Source: Rahnella rivi
Lineage (GTDB): Bacteria > Pseudomonadota > Gammaproteobacteria > Enterobacterales > Enterobacteriaceae
Direction: 5' to 3'
Assembly (NCBI RefSeq): GCF_019049655.1
Contig: NZ_JAFMOX010000062.1
Span: 186,001-250,000 of the forward strand
DNA: 64,000 nucleotides
The notes under the pieces are model-generated. The model was not told the DNA's origin, did not search any database, and was given only the letters and a program-made list of their open reading frames with translations. Positions 55,262 through 64,000 of this stretch are shown piece by piece. Numbering within the stretch: position 1 is the stretch's first letter; every line of letters begins with the position of its first letter. Position numbers and translations under genes: made by a program.

Positions 55262-55609
55262 AAGAAAACTCCTTCCATAAGTCGGTTAACAGCAATATCT
55301 GCATCATGCGAAAGTCATGCTTTTAGTATAGCGCCAAAATGGTTAAACAAATCAAGCATACAGATCCCATTTCCTGTTCCGGCAATCGATAGATATAAAT
55401 AATATGAGGCGTCTTCCCTATTTCCAGATTCGTTTCCTACACTGAATAATGCAGGCTTCTCCTGTTTTGGCAATTTTCTGTGATGTGAAAGAGGGCGGAC
55501 ATATTCGTGTCCGGGGGTGTGAAATCGCGGAAAGGCAGGGCGAAACGTCGGGTGTGCGGCAGAGTTGATGGCCGCAGTGCGCGGGGTGAGTTCGCCTTGA
55601 GGGGGAATC
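55262..55609. other. Divergent uspA-uspB promoter region
   Basis: About 350 bases without a gene. In E. coli uspB is sigma-S controlled and uspA is stress-induced; the promoters should lie here, but I cannot define them. An open frame at 55315-55611 on the minus strand has no support. Confidence 0.4.
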
Positions 55610-55945
55610 ATGATCAGTCCCGTTGCGCTATTTTGGGCTTTATGTTTTGTATGTGTGGTGAATATGCTGCGCTATTATTCTTCTTTGCGCGCATTGCTGG
55701 TGGTTCTTCGGGGATGTGATCCCCTGCTGTATCAATATGTTGATGGCGGTGGATTCTTTACGTCTCACGGGCAACCGAGTAAGCAAATCAGGCTGGTGCG
55801 TTATATTTATGCTCAGCGCTACGTTGAACATCACGATCCTGAATTTATCCGCCGTTGTGAGCGGGTGCGCGGTCAGTTTGTTCTGACGACAGCGCTGGTT
55901 GGGCTTATTCTCATCAGTATGATGGCGATGCTCATCTGGTATTAA
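55610..55945 (+). CDS. uspB: Universal stress protein B
   Basis: 111 residues, same length as E. coli UspB, with two membrane segments ([19 protein letters not shown] at the N-terminus and [18 protein letters not shown] at the C-terminus) and the family block [20 protein letters not shown] between. Needed for ethanol resistance in stationary phase in E. coli. It is followed by a terminator shared with pitA. Confidence 0.93.
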   Translation: MISPVALFWALCFVCVVNMLRYYSSLRALLVVLRGCDPLLYQYVDGGGFFTSHGQPSKQIRLVRYIYAQRYVEHHDPEFIRRCERVRGQFVLTTALVGLILISMMAMLIWY

Positions 55946-55984
55946 ATCTGAATAATCGTTGTGAGGATGTGTGAAAAAGGAAAT

Positions 55985-56021
55985 AAAAAAGGCGACCTTG
56001 TTCAACACAGGTCGCCTTTTT
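55985..56021. terminator. Bidirectional terminator between uspB and pitA
   Basis: AAAAAAGGCGACCT and AGGTCGCCTTTTT, a 13-bp stem with a 10-base loop, between two convergent genes. Confidence 0.88.
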
Positions 56022-56049
56022 CTATTCTGAACCGAGATTCAGACGCTTA

Positions 56050-57555
56050 TCAGATGAGCTTTAGCGCAATCCAGTACAACAGGCCGGAAAGGACAATCGA
56101 GACTGGCAGGGTTAAGATCCAGGCCATCGCGATGTTTTTCACGGTCTTCGACTGCACACCGCCACCGTCCACAATCATGGTGCCCGCCACCGCAGAGGAC
56201 AACACGTGTGTCGTGGAAACCGGCATACCCGTGTAGCTGGCAACACCGATAGACACCGCCGCAGTAAGCTGTGCTGACAGGCCCTGTGCGTAGGTCATGC
56301 CTTTCTTACCAATCTTCTCGCCAATGGTGGTCGCAACGCGCTTCCAGCCAATCATGGTGCCCAGCGCCAGTGCCAGAGCCACAGCGATGATGATCCAGAT
56401 CGGAGCATATTCCACGGTTTGAAGAATGTCGGTTTTCAGTTCACCCAGGAAGCGTTTATCCGCAGGTGACGTTTCCGGCAGCTTAGCGACTTTATCTGCC
56501 GTATCAGACACGCACATCAGCAGGCGACGCATATGGCTGCGTTCATCCGGTGACAATGCGCTGTAGGACGGAAGATTGGTCAGCAGAGTTTGCGCACGGC
56601 CAATAGCATCAAGCGCATGGCTGCTGTCGCAATGGAACACTTTTGCTGCATCGGTCGGGGCGATATTCACGTCTGGCGCAGGCACCAGAGGCGTTTGTGC
56701 TACCACGTGGGGTACCGCATCAACGTGCTGCTGATAATACTGCCCGAGGTGCGTCACGGCGTCGCGGGTACGGGTAATGTCGTAACCGGTGGCGCTCATG
56801 TTCAGCACAAAACCTGCCGGAGCCACACCAATCAGAACCAGCATGATAAGACCGATACCTTTCTGACCGTCGTTAGCGCCGTGAGAGAAGCTCACGCCGA
56901 TAGCCGACAGGATCAGGCCAATACGGGTCCAGAACGGCGGCTTTTTCTTGCCGTCTTTCTTTTCACGTTCAGCAGGCGTCAGGTGGATACGGGCATGTTT
57001 CTTGTTGCCGCTCCAGTAGCGACGTAACAGGAAAATCATGGTCCCCGCCACAATCATCCCGACCAGAGGCGAGATAATCAGAGAGGCAAAAATACCGATC
57101 ATTTTTGGGATGTTTAATGCATCGACCACGGACGTGTGAGTCATTAATGCATTGGTCAACCCGACACCAATGATGGCGCCGATCAGCGTATGGGAGCTGG
57201 ACGCCGGCAGGCCGAAATACCAGGTGCCGAGGTTCCAGATGATCGCTGCCAGTAACATCGAGAACACCATGGCAAGGCCATGAGTGGAACCCACGTTGAG
57301 CAGAAGATCGGTTGGAAGCAAATGGACGATGGCATAAGCCACACTCAAACCACCGAGTATGACGCCAAGAAAGTTAAACACACCCGCCATCACGACCGCT
57401 AATTGCGAACGCATTGCCCGGGTATAGATGACGGTTGCTACTGCATTGGCCGTATCATGAAAACCGTTAATGGCTTCATAGAACAGGACAAACAGTAACG
57501 CGAGAATCAATAACGAACCGGTATGAATATCCAACCCGGCAAATAGATGCAGCAT
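56050..57555 (-). CDS. pitA: Low-affinity inorganic phosphate transporter PitA
   Basis: 501 residues (E. coli PitA 499). Two PD001131-type repeats are seen: [21 protein letters not shown] near the N-terminus and [17 protein letters not shown] near the C-terminus, with about ten membrane segments. It imports metal-phosphate complexes with protons. Gene order uspA-uspB-pitA-yhiN is conserved with E. coli. Confidence 0.95.
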   Translation of the reverse strand: MLHLFAGLDIHTGSLLILALLFVLFYEAINGFHDTANAVATVIYTRAMRSQLAVVMAGVFNFLGVILGGLSVAYAIVHLLPTDLLLNVGSTHGLAMVFSMLLAAIIWNLGTWYFGLPASSSHTLIGAIIGVGLTNALMTHTSVVDALNIPKMIGIFASLIISPLVGMIVAGTMIFLLRRYWSGNKKHARIHLTPAEREKKDGKKKPPFWTRIGLILSAIGVSFSHGANDGQKGIGLIMLVLIGVAPAGFVLNMSATGYDITRTRDAVTHLGQYYQQHVDAVPHVVAQTPLVPAPDVNIAPTDAAKVFHCDSSHALDAIGRAQTLLTNLPSYSALSPDERSHMRRLLMCVSDTADKVAKLPETSPADKRFLGELKTDILQTVEYAPIWIIIAVALALALGTMIGWKRVATTIGEKIGKKGMTYAQGLSAQLTAAVSIGVASYTGMPVSTTHVLSSAVAGTMIVDGGGVQSKTVKNIAMAWILTLPVSIVLSGLLYWIALKLI

Positions 57556-57877
57556 AATTGTTACGCCAGTTAGTGGTCATGAACGCCGCGCATTATCTGC
57601 GAGAACAGGGGGCCGATAAAAGGAAAATATGACATTTTTTTGATTAAAAACAGTTCAAAAAATGTTGCAATGTAGATTAACTTTTTATTAATCAGCAGGT
57701 TGTTGGGTCTTTGTCGTTTGAAACATTTGCTTACTTTGCCTCATGCAATGCCCCTGTGACTGGTTTATACCCCGTCAGTCCCTTACAATCCGCGACGCGC
57801 AGCGGTCAAAATCCTCCTGTGCGCAGGGCGTATCCTATTTAAAACGTAGCTGAATTTTCCGGAAAGAGAGGCCAAAA
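57556..57877. other. Divergent region between pitA and yhiN
   Basis: About 320 bases without a gene, AT-rich in the pitA half; it must carry both promoters. No operator is recognisable. Confidence 0.35.
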
Positions 57878-59080
57878 GTGGAACAGGTTGATGTGGTAGT
57901 CATAGGTGCGGGTGCGGCAGGCATGTTCTGTGCAGCGCAGGCCGGACAGGGTGGCTGCCGGGTTCTGCTGCTGGATAATGGTAAGAAAACCGGACGTAAA
58001 ATTTTGATGTCGGGGGGCGGACGCTGCAATTTTACTAATCTGTATGCCGAACCGGCCGCCTATCTTTCCGAAAACCCGCATTTCTGCAAATCCGCCCTGG
58101 CGCGTTACACCCAGTGGGATTTTATCGACATGGTCAACCGCTACAACATCGCCTGGCACGAGAAAACCCTCGGTCAGCTTTTTTGCGATGACTCCGCACA
58201 GCAAATCGTGGCGCTGCTGGATAAAGAATGCGAACTGGGCAATGTCGATGTCCGGTTGCGCAGTGAGATTTCCGACGTACAGAAAACGGAAAATGGCTTT
58301 GTCATCAAGGTGAACGGCTCAACTGTAAGCACTCACTCACTTGTTGTTGCGAGTGGGGGGCTTTCCATGCCGGGGCTGGGCGCGACGCCGTTCGGTTACC
58401 GTCTGGCGGAGCAGTTTGGGCTGAAAGTATTGCCGACCCGCGCCGGTCTGGTGCCCTTTACCCTGCACAAACCGCTGCTGGATCACCTGCAAACCCTCTC
58501 GGGCGTGTCAGTGCCTGCGGTGCTGACCGCAGAAGACGGCACGGTTTTCCGTGAAAGCATTCTCTTTACCCATCGCGGCATGTCCGGCCCGGCCGTTTTA
58601 CAGCTTTCCAGCTACTGGCTGCCTGGTGAGTTTGTGAGCGTTAACTTACTGCCTGATGTCGATCTGGCGGCGTTTCTCAATGACCAGCGGCAGGAACATC
58701 CTAATCAAAGCCTGAAAAATACGCTGGCGATGCAACTGCCGAAGCGTCTGGTGGAATGTCTGCAAACGCTCGGCCAGTTGCCGGACGTGACGCTGAAACA
58801 GCTCAACGTGCCGCAACAGGCGGAACTGGTTGAACAACTGCAAAACTGGCAGGTGCAGCCGAACGGCACCGAAGGTTACCGCACGGCGGAAGTGACGCTC
58901 GGCGGTGTCGATACCAGGGAGTTGTCTTCTAAAACCATGGCCGCTGCGAAAGTGCCGGGTCTGTACTTTATCGGTGAAGTGGTGGACGTGACTGGCTGGC
59001 TGGGCGGTTACAATTTTCAGTGGGCGTGGAGTTCCGCGTGGGCGTGTGCGCAGGATCTGGTGGCTGAGTTGGAACAATAA
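57878..59080 (+). CDS. yhiN: HI0933-family flavoprotein YhiN
   Basis: 400 residues. FAD-binding VVVIGAGAAGMFCAAQAG, KKTGRKILMSGGGRCNFTN (family signature), and the C-terminal VDVTGWLGGYNFQWAWSSAWACA. The family includes the RdsA-like and other uncharacterised flavin oxidoreductases; the reaction is not known. Ribosome site GGAAAGAGAGG precedes. The ORF ends shortly before an IS remnant. Confidence 0.9.
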   Translation: MEQVDVVVIGAGAAGMFCAAQAGQGGCRVLLLDNGKKTGRKILMSGGGRCNFTNLYAEPAAYLSENPHFCKSALARYTQWDFIDMVNRYNIAWHEKTLGQLFCDDSAQQIVALLDKECELGNVDVRLRSEISDVQKTENGFVIKVNGSTVSTHSLVVASGGLSMPGLGATPFGYRLAEQFGLKVLPTRAGLVPFTLHKPLLDHLQTLSGVSVPAVLTAEDGTVFRESILFTHRGMSGPAVLQLSSYWLPGEFVSVNLLPDVDLAAFLNDQRQEHPNQSLKNTLAMQLPKRLVECLQTLGQLPDVTLKQLNVPQQAELVEQLQNWQVQPNGTEGYRTAEVTLGGVDTRELSSKTMAAAKVPGLYFIGEVVDVTGWLGGYNFQWAWSSAWACAQDLVAELEQ

Positions 59081-59204
59081 ATTTTGTACACTAATTACAC
59101 TCTATCATGTCAGCATTGGTGGATTTGTAAGTATCCCACCAAAACCGCCCATTCACTTTTAGAGATCTTCCGACATACTGATTATGTCACCTGGGGAGAT
59201 CGCT

Positions 59205-59471
59205 ATGCGTAAGATCCGATTCACCGGGCACCAGATCATCGCCGTCCTGAAATCAGTCGAGACTGGCAGGACAGTCAAAGATGTCTGTCGCGAGGCCGGT
59301 ATTTCCGAAGCCAGCTACTACAACTGAAAAGTGAAATATGGCGGGATGGAAGCCGCTGATATCAAAAAAATCAAAGATCTTGAGGACGAGAATCGTCGTC
59401 TGAAGCAGATGTTTGCCGATCTGAGTTTGGAATGCCGGGCATTGAAAGATGTCATCGAAAAAAAGCTTTAA
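59205..59471 (+). pseudogene. IS3-family transposase orfA, nonsense-interrupted
   Basis: 89 codons read RKIRFTGHQIIAVLKSVE and EAGISEASYYN, then TGA (59325-59327) where homologues have Trp, then KVKYGGMEAADIKKIKDLED and a leucine-zipper region (ENRRLKQMFADLSLE). The helix-turn-helix part is intact but the protein cannot be made in full. Confidence 0.85.
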
Positions 59472-60276
59472 AACCAGCGATAAAGCGTGAGCTCGTCAGC
59501 TATCTGACAACACAGTTTACGATGAGCATACGCCTGGCATGCAGGATGTTATCGCTGAGCAGGACCGTATTTCGTTATCAACCGGAGATCCAGAGGCTGA
59601 CTGAGGCAGCTGATCGCTATCCCCGCTACGGATTTAAGAAGCTTTTTCAGGTGCTTCGCAGGCAGGGGGGCGTCTGGAACCAAAAGCGTGTACACCGGAT
59701 TTACTGTCTGCTAAAACTGAATTTTCGTCGTAAAGGTAAAAACGCCTGCCGATGCGCAATCTGGCTCCGCTGGCAACGCCGGAAGCATTCAACCAAAGCT
59801 GGTCGATTGATTTTATGCACGACGCCCTGGCATGTGGCCGACGTTTTCGGACCTTTAACGTCGTGGATGATTTTAACCGCGAGGCTCTGGCCATCGAAAT
59901 TGACCTGAATATCCCGGCACAGCGTGTCGTCCGGGTGCTGGACAGAATAGCGGCAAACCGTGGATATCCGCTGAAAATGCAGATGGATAAACGGGCCGGA
60001 ACTGATATCGCTGGCTCTGGCACAATGGGCTGAGGACCATGGCGTAATGCTGGAATTTATCAAGCAAGGCAAACCGACGCAAAATGCATTCATTGAATGT
60101 TTTAACTGAACGTATCGGACCGAAATACTGGATTTTTATCTGTTCAGAATACTAAATGAAGCACGGGAAATAACGGAACGCTGGCTGAATGAATACAACC
60201 GTGAGCGGCCCCATGAATCCCTTAATAACCTGACTCCGGAAGAATACCGGCTGATGGCTGAGAAGACGAAAAACTC
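59432..60276 (+). pseudogene. IS3-family transposase orfB, frameshifted and nonsense-interrupted
   Basis: Pieces in different frames add up to an IS3 orfB: IRLACRMLSLSRTVFRYQPE, then a one-base loss near 59740, then SWSIDFMHDALACGRRFRTF (first catalytic Asp), then a one-base gain near 59990 inside the MDNGPE block (second Asp), then FIKQGKPTQNAFIECFN, then TGA (near 60108), and ERWLNEYNRERPHESLNN with the catalytic Glu region. At least three hits make it inactive. Confidence 0.82.
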
Positions 60277-60310
60277 AAAAGTGTGTGGAACTAAAACGGG
60301 TGTACTTACA

Positions 60311-60675
60311 ACTTAAGCTACTGATTATAAAGGGAAAAGCGGCGTCACGGGGTGGAAGAGGGTAAAGTTGGGCAGTCTAGGGGTAAACTCCAATTGATAA
60401 AAGTGCCGTGGATCAGTAGAGCCTCGCATGCTCGGCAAGGAGTCAAACTGGCCTGACGTAAGGCTAAATAGCATGTGTTCAGTTTCGCTGGGTGGCTGAA
60501 TTATTAATATGGTAATATCATTGATATGCGGGAAGGTTGTGAGAAAGTGAGATCACCCTAAGGTAGGGTGACTTTTTCAGACGTAATATCGGTCAGGTGA
60601 ATATTTTATCAGTTCCAAGACGATGCGTTATAAATTTCAGCACATAGTCATATCGGAATAATTATATATAGGCAG
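60311..60675. other. Gap between the IS remnant and the colicin immunity gene
   Basis: About 365 bases with no gene. A hairpin with T run (60553-60577) lies in it. The rest shows no recognisable element; it might be remains of the plasmid or island that brought in the colicin genes. Confidence 0.35.
60553..60577 (+). terminator. Terminator-like hairpin before the immunity gene
   Basis: TCACCCTA-AGG-TAGGGTGA followed by CTTTTTC, about 100 bases before the immunity gene start. Function in this place is unclear, since no intact gene ends upstream. Confidence 0.65.
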
Positions 60676-61230
60676 GTGATTAAAATGAAAAGTGGCACAG
60701 TTACCCACACACCTAACAGCAATATTGCAAAGAGGATGTATATCTTTCTAATCATTACAGCCTCACCCTTGCTGGTATTCCTCGCCATTGATCTGTACAA
60801 CCCGGAGTCTTCCTTACTTCACAATTTAACCTCCATTTCTAATAGTCTCCCAACGCTACACTCAATGACTAACCTGTCACTGAGCTCAGTAATGAGCGCG
60901 TATTGCAAGACAGCTCCGGTTTGGGCATTAATTCTTGTTATATTTTCATATAAAGAATTACGTTTAAAAACAGACCAAACTATATCAACGCTCATCACGA
61001 CATTAATTTTATTTTCAATTTTATATTTAGGCATGGTGTCTTTATTATTATTTAACAACGTCGAGCTTACAGAGTCTGGAAGGCTGTTGAGAATGATGTC
61101 TTCAAATGATTATTTGCTCACCTTACTATTCATAGCTATATTTTCTGTAATATTTATTTTTACTACCTATTATGCATTATTTATATACGCGTTTTACAAA
61201 ACGAATAATTCAACCAAAACCGCTCACTAA
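60676..61230 (+). CDS. Probable colicin immunity protein
   Basis: 184 residues with four hydrophobic segments (about 20-42, 78-92, 104-125, 145-175: e.g. MYIFLIITASPLLVFLAI, APVWALILVIFSY, TLILFSILYLGMVSLLLF, YLLTLLFIAIFSVIFIFTTY). This size and topology are those of immunity proteins against A/N-type pore-forming colicins. Its position is convergent to, and 101 bases from, the end of the colicin gene, also as in those systems, so that immunity is made independently of the SOS response. AT-rich. Sequence identity to a known immunity protein was not checked. Confidence 0.72.
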   Translation: MIKMKSGTVTHTPNSNIAKRMYIFLIITASPLLVFLAIDLYNPESSLLHNLTSISNSLPTLHSMTNLSLSSVMSAYCKTAPVWALILVIFSYKELRLKTDQTISTLITTLILFSILYLGMVSLLLFNNVELTESGRLLRMMSSNDYLLTLLFIAIFSVIFIFTTYYALFIYAFYKTNNSTKTAH

Positions 61231-61274
61231 CAACTGACTTTACCGAATTTATTGCCAAACCTTGTAAATTGAAG

Positions 61275-61296
61275 AAGCCCTCCTATCAGAGGGCTT
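61275..61296. terminator. Hairpin between colicin and immunity genes
   Basis: AAGCCCTC-CTATCA-GAGGGCTT, an 8-bp perfect stem in the convergent gap; weak T runs only. Likely shared transcription end. Confidence 0.6.
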
Positions 61297-61331
61297 ATGA
61301 AAACACGTAGCGAAGAGGTGTACTTTAAGAA

Positions 61332-62669
61332 TTAATGCGCCTGTCGGATAACTTCGTTATTTATCTTGTCGACGAGTTTATCATCGATAAGTGATGCAGC
61401 CAGAGTTATCCCAATAATTCCTGCGATGGTTACTGCAGTTACCGGAAGGCCGACAGTGGTAGCCACAACCGGTGCTACATAGGCAAGTATCCCTAGCGCT
61501 ATTCCCGTCGCCATACCGCTTAATACCCAGGACTCCACTTCTAAAATCAGAGGACTCCAGTTGCCCGTCTGATAGCCTTCGATCGACTTCTCACGGACTT
61601 TATCAATTTTAATCACCACGTCAGCCGCAGTGAACGTTTTACCAAGAAAACCAAGTTTATAGGCCATATCCGTCGCATTAAGATGGTTCCAGGCGTTAAC
61701 AATAGCGTCCCTGTCTCCGGCATTAATCCTCATGCCTGGATTTTGTAAAACCCTGTTCAGTGCTGCCATCGCATCGGCATGGGTGCGAATGGTCTTCCCC
61801 TGAAAATTCCTAATGTCCGCCGCGATTTCATTGGCGACACTTTTATACTTCTCGCCAAGAGTTTTACTGGCCTCTTGACCCACGGCGATAATAACATCGC
61901 TTGTTTGAATCAATAAATCACGCTCTTCCGCCAACTTTGACTGAATGAAGTCTTTAACTGCGGCCGCTGCAAGTTTCGGAAATCCTCCTTCTGGTCCTTT
62001 CCAGTTATTAAATTTAGTCGAGATACTATTAGGGTTACCGTTATTTACCGTGACGTCAACATAGCTATCAGGTGCATAATCAAAAACAGCTCTGTAAGTA
62101 TAAGGCCCGGTAATCGTCAGGCTTTTTACAGTAATGTCAGTGGCAAAATCTTTCGCGGAAGAATATGTACCGGTTTTGGGGTCATAAGACCAGCCAATCA
62201 GTCCACTTGAAGTAAATGCTTCGCCTGAGGCTGGAACAGAGTCGCCTAAGATTTTTGCGTTGTCAGAGGCTCTGGTATGACCGGTTGCAAGACTACCAAT
62301 GGCAAGTTTTGTACCTTGAACATCAATCCCCATAACCAAACCGGCAAGGCCAATTTGGCTAGCCTGAGTGACGTCAAGTTCCGTTACCGAAATACTCAGT
62401 ACTCCACTTTTAGAAATGCTTTGAATAGTCACTTTTGCATAAGGATTGATTTTACGTGCTGACGCTATTAAAGAAGACAATTTTTTAATAACGGCAGGAT
62501 CTTTTCTAATTTCAGAAATTTGCTTCTGCTGCGGATTCGCTGTGCCACTGCCACCACTGCTGTTATTGCCACTATTACCGTTTGAGCCACCTCCCGGAGT
62601 TGTGCCACCGCCGCTTTCAGAACTCCAGCCAGTACCGTCACCATATCCACCATAGTTAAAACCAGGCAT
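61332..62669 (-). CDS. Pore-forming colicin, colicin N-like C-terminal domain
   Basis: 445 residues. Residues 1-45 are Gly/Ser-rich (MPGFNYGGYGDGTGWSSESG), the flexible translocation segment of Tol/TonB colicins. Residues ~50-240 form a middle domain I do not recognise, probably receptor-binding. The last ~200 residues match the pore-forming domain of colicins A/N: NRVLQNPGMRINAGDRDAIV, LGFLGKTFTAADVVIKIDKV, WSPLILEVESWVLSGMATGI, then the hydrophobic hairpin (VAPVVATTVGLPVTAVTIAGI) and a LIDDKLVDKINNEVIRQAH end. Such proteins kill related cells by membrane depolarisation. Chromosomal, convergent with an immunity gene, with LexA-like sites upstream; no lysis gene is seen. Confidence 0.88.
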   Translation of the reverse strand: MPGFNYGGYGDGTGWSSESGGGTTPGGGSNGNSGNNSSGGSGTANPQQKQISEIRKDPAVIKKLSSLIASARKINPYAKVTIQSISKSGVLSISVTELDVTQASQIGLAGLVMGIDVQGTKLAIGSLATGHTRASDNAKILGDSVPASGEAFTSSGLIGWSYDPKTGTYSSAKDFATDITVKSLTITGPYTYRAVFDYAPDSYVDVTVNNGNPNSISTKFNNWKGPEGGFPKLAAAAVKDFIQSKLAEERDLLIQTSDVIIAVGQEASKTLGEKYKSVANEIAADIRNFQGKTIRTHADAMAALNRVLQNPGMRINAGDRDAIVNAWNHLNATDMAYKLGFLGKTFTAADVVIKIDKVREKSIEGYQTGNWSPLILEVESWVLSGMATGIALGILAYVAPVVATTVGLPVTAVTIAGIIGITLAASLIDDKLVDKINNEVIRQAH

Positions 62670-62763
62670 ATTTAGGTATCCTTATGTTTTGAAATTAAAA
62701 GAGTCAAAGCACCTTTATAAAACCTATGATATTAGGGGTTTTAATGGCCTTTAAACCAGAAGA

Positions 62764-62784
62764 CTATGTATATGTATACACAGT
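62764..62784. promoter_or_regulatory. Candidate overlapping LexA boxes upstream of the colicin gene
   Basis: CTATGTATATGTATACACAGT contains two overlapping near-matches to the LexA box (62766-62781 and 62768-62783), each with three or four mismatches to CTG-N10-CAG-type consensus, about 100 bases before the colicin start. Colicin promoters commonly carry paired, overlapping LexA boxes. Confidence 0.5.
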
Positions 62785-63589
62785 GAGCAGACAATATTCG
62801 TTAGATTGAGCAGCATCAAGGCGTACAAAGCGTGCCGTAGATGGCACAACAGAAGGAGGGAAAACGATCGGTAGGGCGGGTGACTTTGTGTGTAAACCCT
62901 CATCCTGTTAAAGCAGAATTAGGGAGTCCGCGGAGAAACCCCAATCTCAGAAAAGAGAGAGTGACTGAACGCGGGAAGGGCGAAATACGCTGCCCCCGCC
63001 GCGGGGATCGGGTAGAGCAGATAAGAGTGGGGCGGAAGCAAAAACTTTAAAATTGCACGTGTCAAGCCGCTATCCGGGATGAGATAATGATGTTCATGAA
63101 GCCAAAGACAATATGAACAGCCAATATTCCGCCAGACTAATCTGTCGCGGAAATATCTACTGTATTTGTTATACCTGAACAAGTATGCGGGGAAGAATTG
63201 CCTTGATAAAAGTTTTGTTGAGGTAAGTACTATATTAACGGCACAGTAAGGAGTGTAGTGGTTTACTGAGAGTGGGAATAGCTAATCAGGGTGGAGGAGG
63301 AGATTGGTAAAATCTATCAACTCAGGGCGACTACGCCGCGTCATCGGCGCGATAAAACAGCAGCGTCATATTTGACAATTTTGCGCGCTTCTTTTTAAAC
63401 CCATGATGGCGGGAAATTTCTCAGTGCCTGTCGCTGGTCAATTATTTTTCTGACATGTAGTCCGGCATCGAGTTGAGGGGTAGGCATTTTTTGCTGGTAA
63501 TTTGTGTTTACCCAAATTAAGCTACCAGGGGTCAGTTTGGATATCGGAAATTATTGTACAGCACACCTTTAATATTTAGAGAAAACTCA
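62785..63589. other. Long gene-poor region right of the colicin
   Basis: About 800 bases with no convincing gene. Two overlapping open frames (62841-63050 plus, 62919-63182 minus) have odd composition (many Arg/Pro or basic patches) and no ribosome sites; I do not call them. The region varies in GC content and may be debris of a mobile segment. Confidence 0.35.
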
Positions 63590-64000
63590 ATGAAAAGAAT
63601 AATATTTAGCATCCTGTTATGTGGTCTTTTTTCTGGCTGTTCAATTTCAGTTTTTGGCCCACCAAAAGTTGTAGATTACAAAGGATCTGATTACGCTATT
63701 TTAAGTGTAAAAGAAGAGGGCAGTTTAACAATACTCAGAACCTATGAGTTACAGAATGGTTGCTATAAAAAAATAAAATCAGAAACACTTGTAGAAGCTA
63801 CATTTAATCGACCTGAAGTTATCAGATACACTGAACATAAGATCAAGGGCGGGGGTTATTATGCGCTCGTTTACATTTATACTACTAGTTCCGCTGGACG
63901 GCAATTTCAACACGAATTATTGCAAACACTCATACCCGTGGCAGGGCATAACTACAATGAAAGCCGTGTAGACCTAACAACTAAGACACCTATACAGACA
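63590..64000 (+). CDS. Small lipoprotein, truncated by the window end
   Basis: 137 codons are visible. The N-terminus is a lipoprotein signal (MKRIIFSILLCGLFSGC, lipobox LFSGC with Cys17), followed by a beta-rich region (KVVDYKGSDYAILSVKEEG) and an aromatic-rich part (GGGYYALVYIYTTSSAG). AT-rich, unlike core genes. Ribosome site AGAGAAAA precedes the ATG. I do not recognise the family. The end is outside the window. Confidence 0.65.
   Translation, partial: MKRIIFSILLCGLFSGCSISVFGPPKVVDYKGSDYAILSVKEEGSLTILRTYELQNGCYKKIKSETLVEATFNRPEVIRYTEHKIKGGGYYALVYIYTTSSAGRQFQHELLQTLIPVAGHNYNESRVDLTTKTPIQT

Larger units (their letters stand above)
59126..60310 (+). mobile_element. Degenerate IS3-family element
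   Basis: Ends TGTAAGTATCCCACC and the complement of GGGTGTACTTACA show related terminal inverted repeats (TGTAAGTA conserved). Inside are two transposase frames, both broken: a TGA in place of Trp in orfA (59325) and, in orfB, two frameshifts and a nonsense codon. OrfA/B sequences (RKIRFTGHQIIAVLKSVE, ERWLNEYNRERPHESLNNLT) identify the IS3 family. No target duplication is clear. It lies between the conserved yhiN side and the colicin region. Confidence 0.85.

Noticed and set aside
62841..63182. Two overlapping open frames right of the colicin
   Set aside because: No ribosome sites, odd composition, and they lie on opposite strands over the same DNA.

Overview
The window is a chromosomal segment of a Gram-negative enteric bacterium (order Enterobacterales). 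Conserved core blocks (gor, rlmJ, prlC, rsmJ, uspA-uspB-pitA-yhiN, mqo, dcp, msrA, cho) match the E. coli/Serratia/Rahnella gene sets. A chromosomal QnrB-like gene and two mqo copies suggest a Rahnella- or Serratia-like genus, but that is inference. Housekeeping genes are GC-rich; several AT-rich islets between them look acquired.

Left part (1-16.1 kb): the end of a cytochrome b561 gene; an operon of a TPR protein, an ECF sigma factor and its anti-sigma factor; two tandem malate:quinone oxidoreductase genes; and an ebg/ygj sugar locus. In that locus ebgR, ebgA, ebgC and ygjI lie on the minus strand, and ygjJ-ygjK diverge from ebgR. TAGTAAA-type palindromes sit upstream of both ebgA and ygjJ.

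Middle (16.1-35.1 kb): a 40-codon ORF with its own terminator, an NCS1 transporter, a Qnr-family pentapeptide protein, periplasmic dcp, ada, a PEP mutase-like enzyme and an MFS exporter. Next is an AT-rich orphan nuclease gene bounded by 35-bp direct repeats derived from the 3' end of the neighbouring tetR gene. The tetR/DHA2 exporter pair follows. Then comes a probable type VI secretion islet: a PG-binding/GH24 muramidase, two paralogous small exported proteins (likely immunity) and an orphan hcp. An ABC exporter, an acyltransferase-like protein, a carbonic anhydrase and msrA complete this part.

Right-middle (35.1-51 kb): a SorC-controlled carbohydrate cluster (ascorbate-type PTS IIA/IIB/IIC, a P-loop kinase-like protein, a LacD-type aldolase, a small TPR-like protein) that may encode an undescribed import-phosphorylate-cleave route. 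It is followed by an isochorismatase-like hydrolase, a LysR regulator, a small monooxygenase, SOS-controlled cho, gor and rlmJ, and a beta-glucoside cluster (GntR, Gfo/Idh/MocA oxidoreductase, EIIC, GH4 6-phospho-beta-glucosidase) lying between rlmJ and prlC.

Right end (51-64 kb): prlC-rsmJ; a ribbon-helix-helix antitoxin-like gene beside a 5'-truncated partner; uspA/uspB; pitA; yhiN; a dead IS3-family element; and a chromosomal pore-forming colicin (colicin N-like C-terminus) with a convergent immunity gene and LexA-like sites upstream. The window ends inside a small lipoprotein gene. I saw no tRNA, rRNA or CRISPR array.
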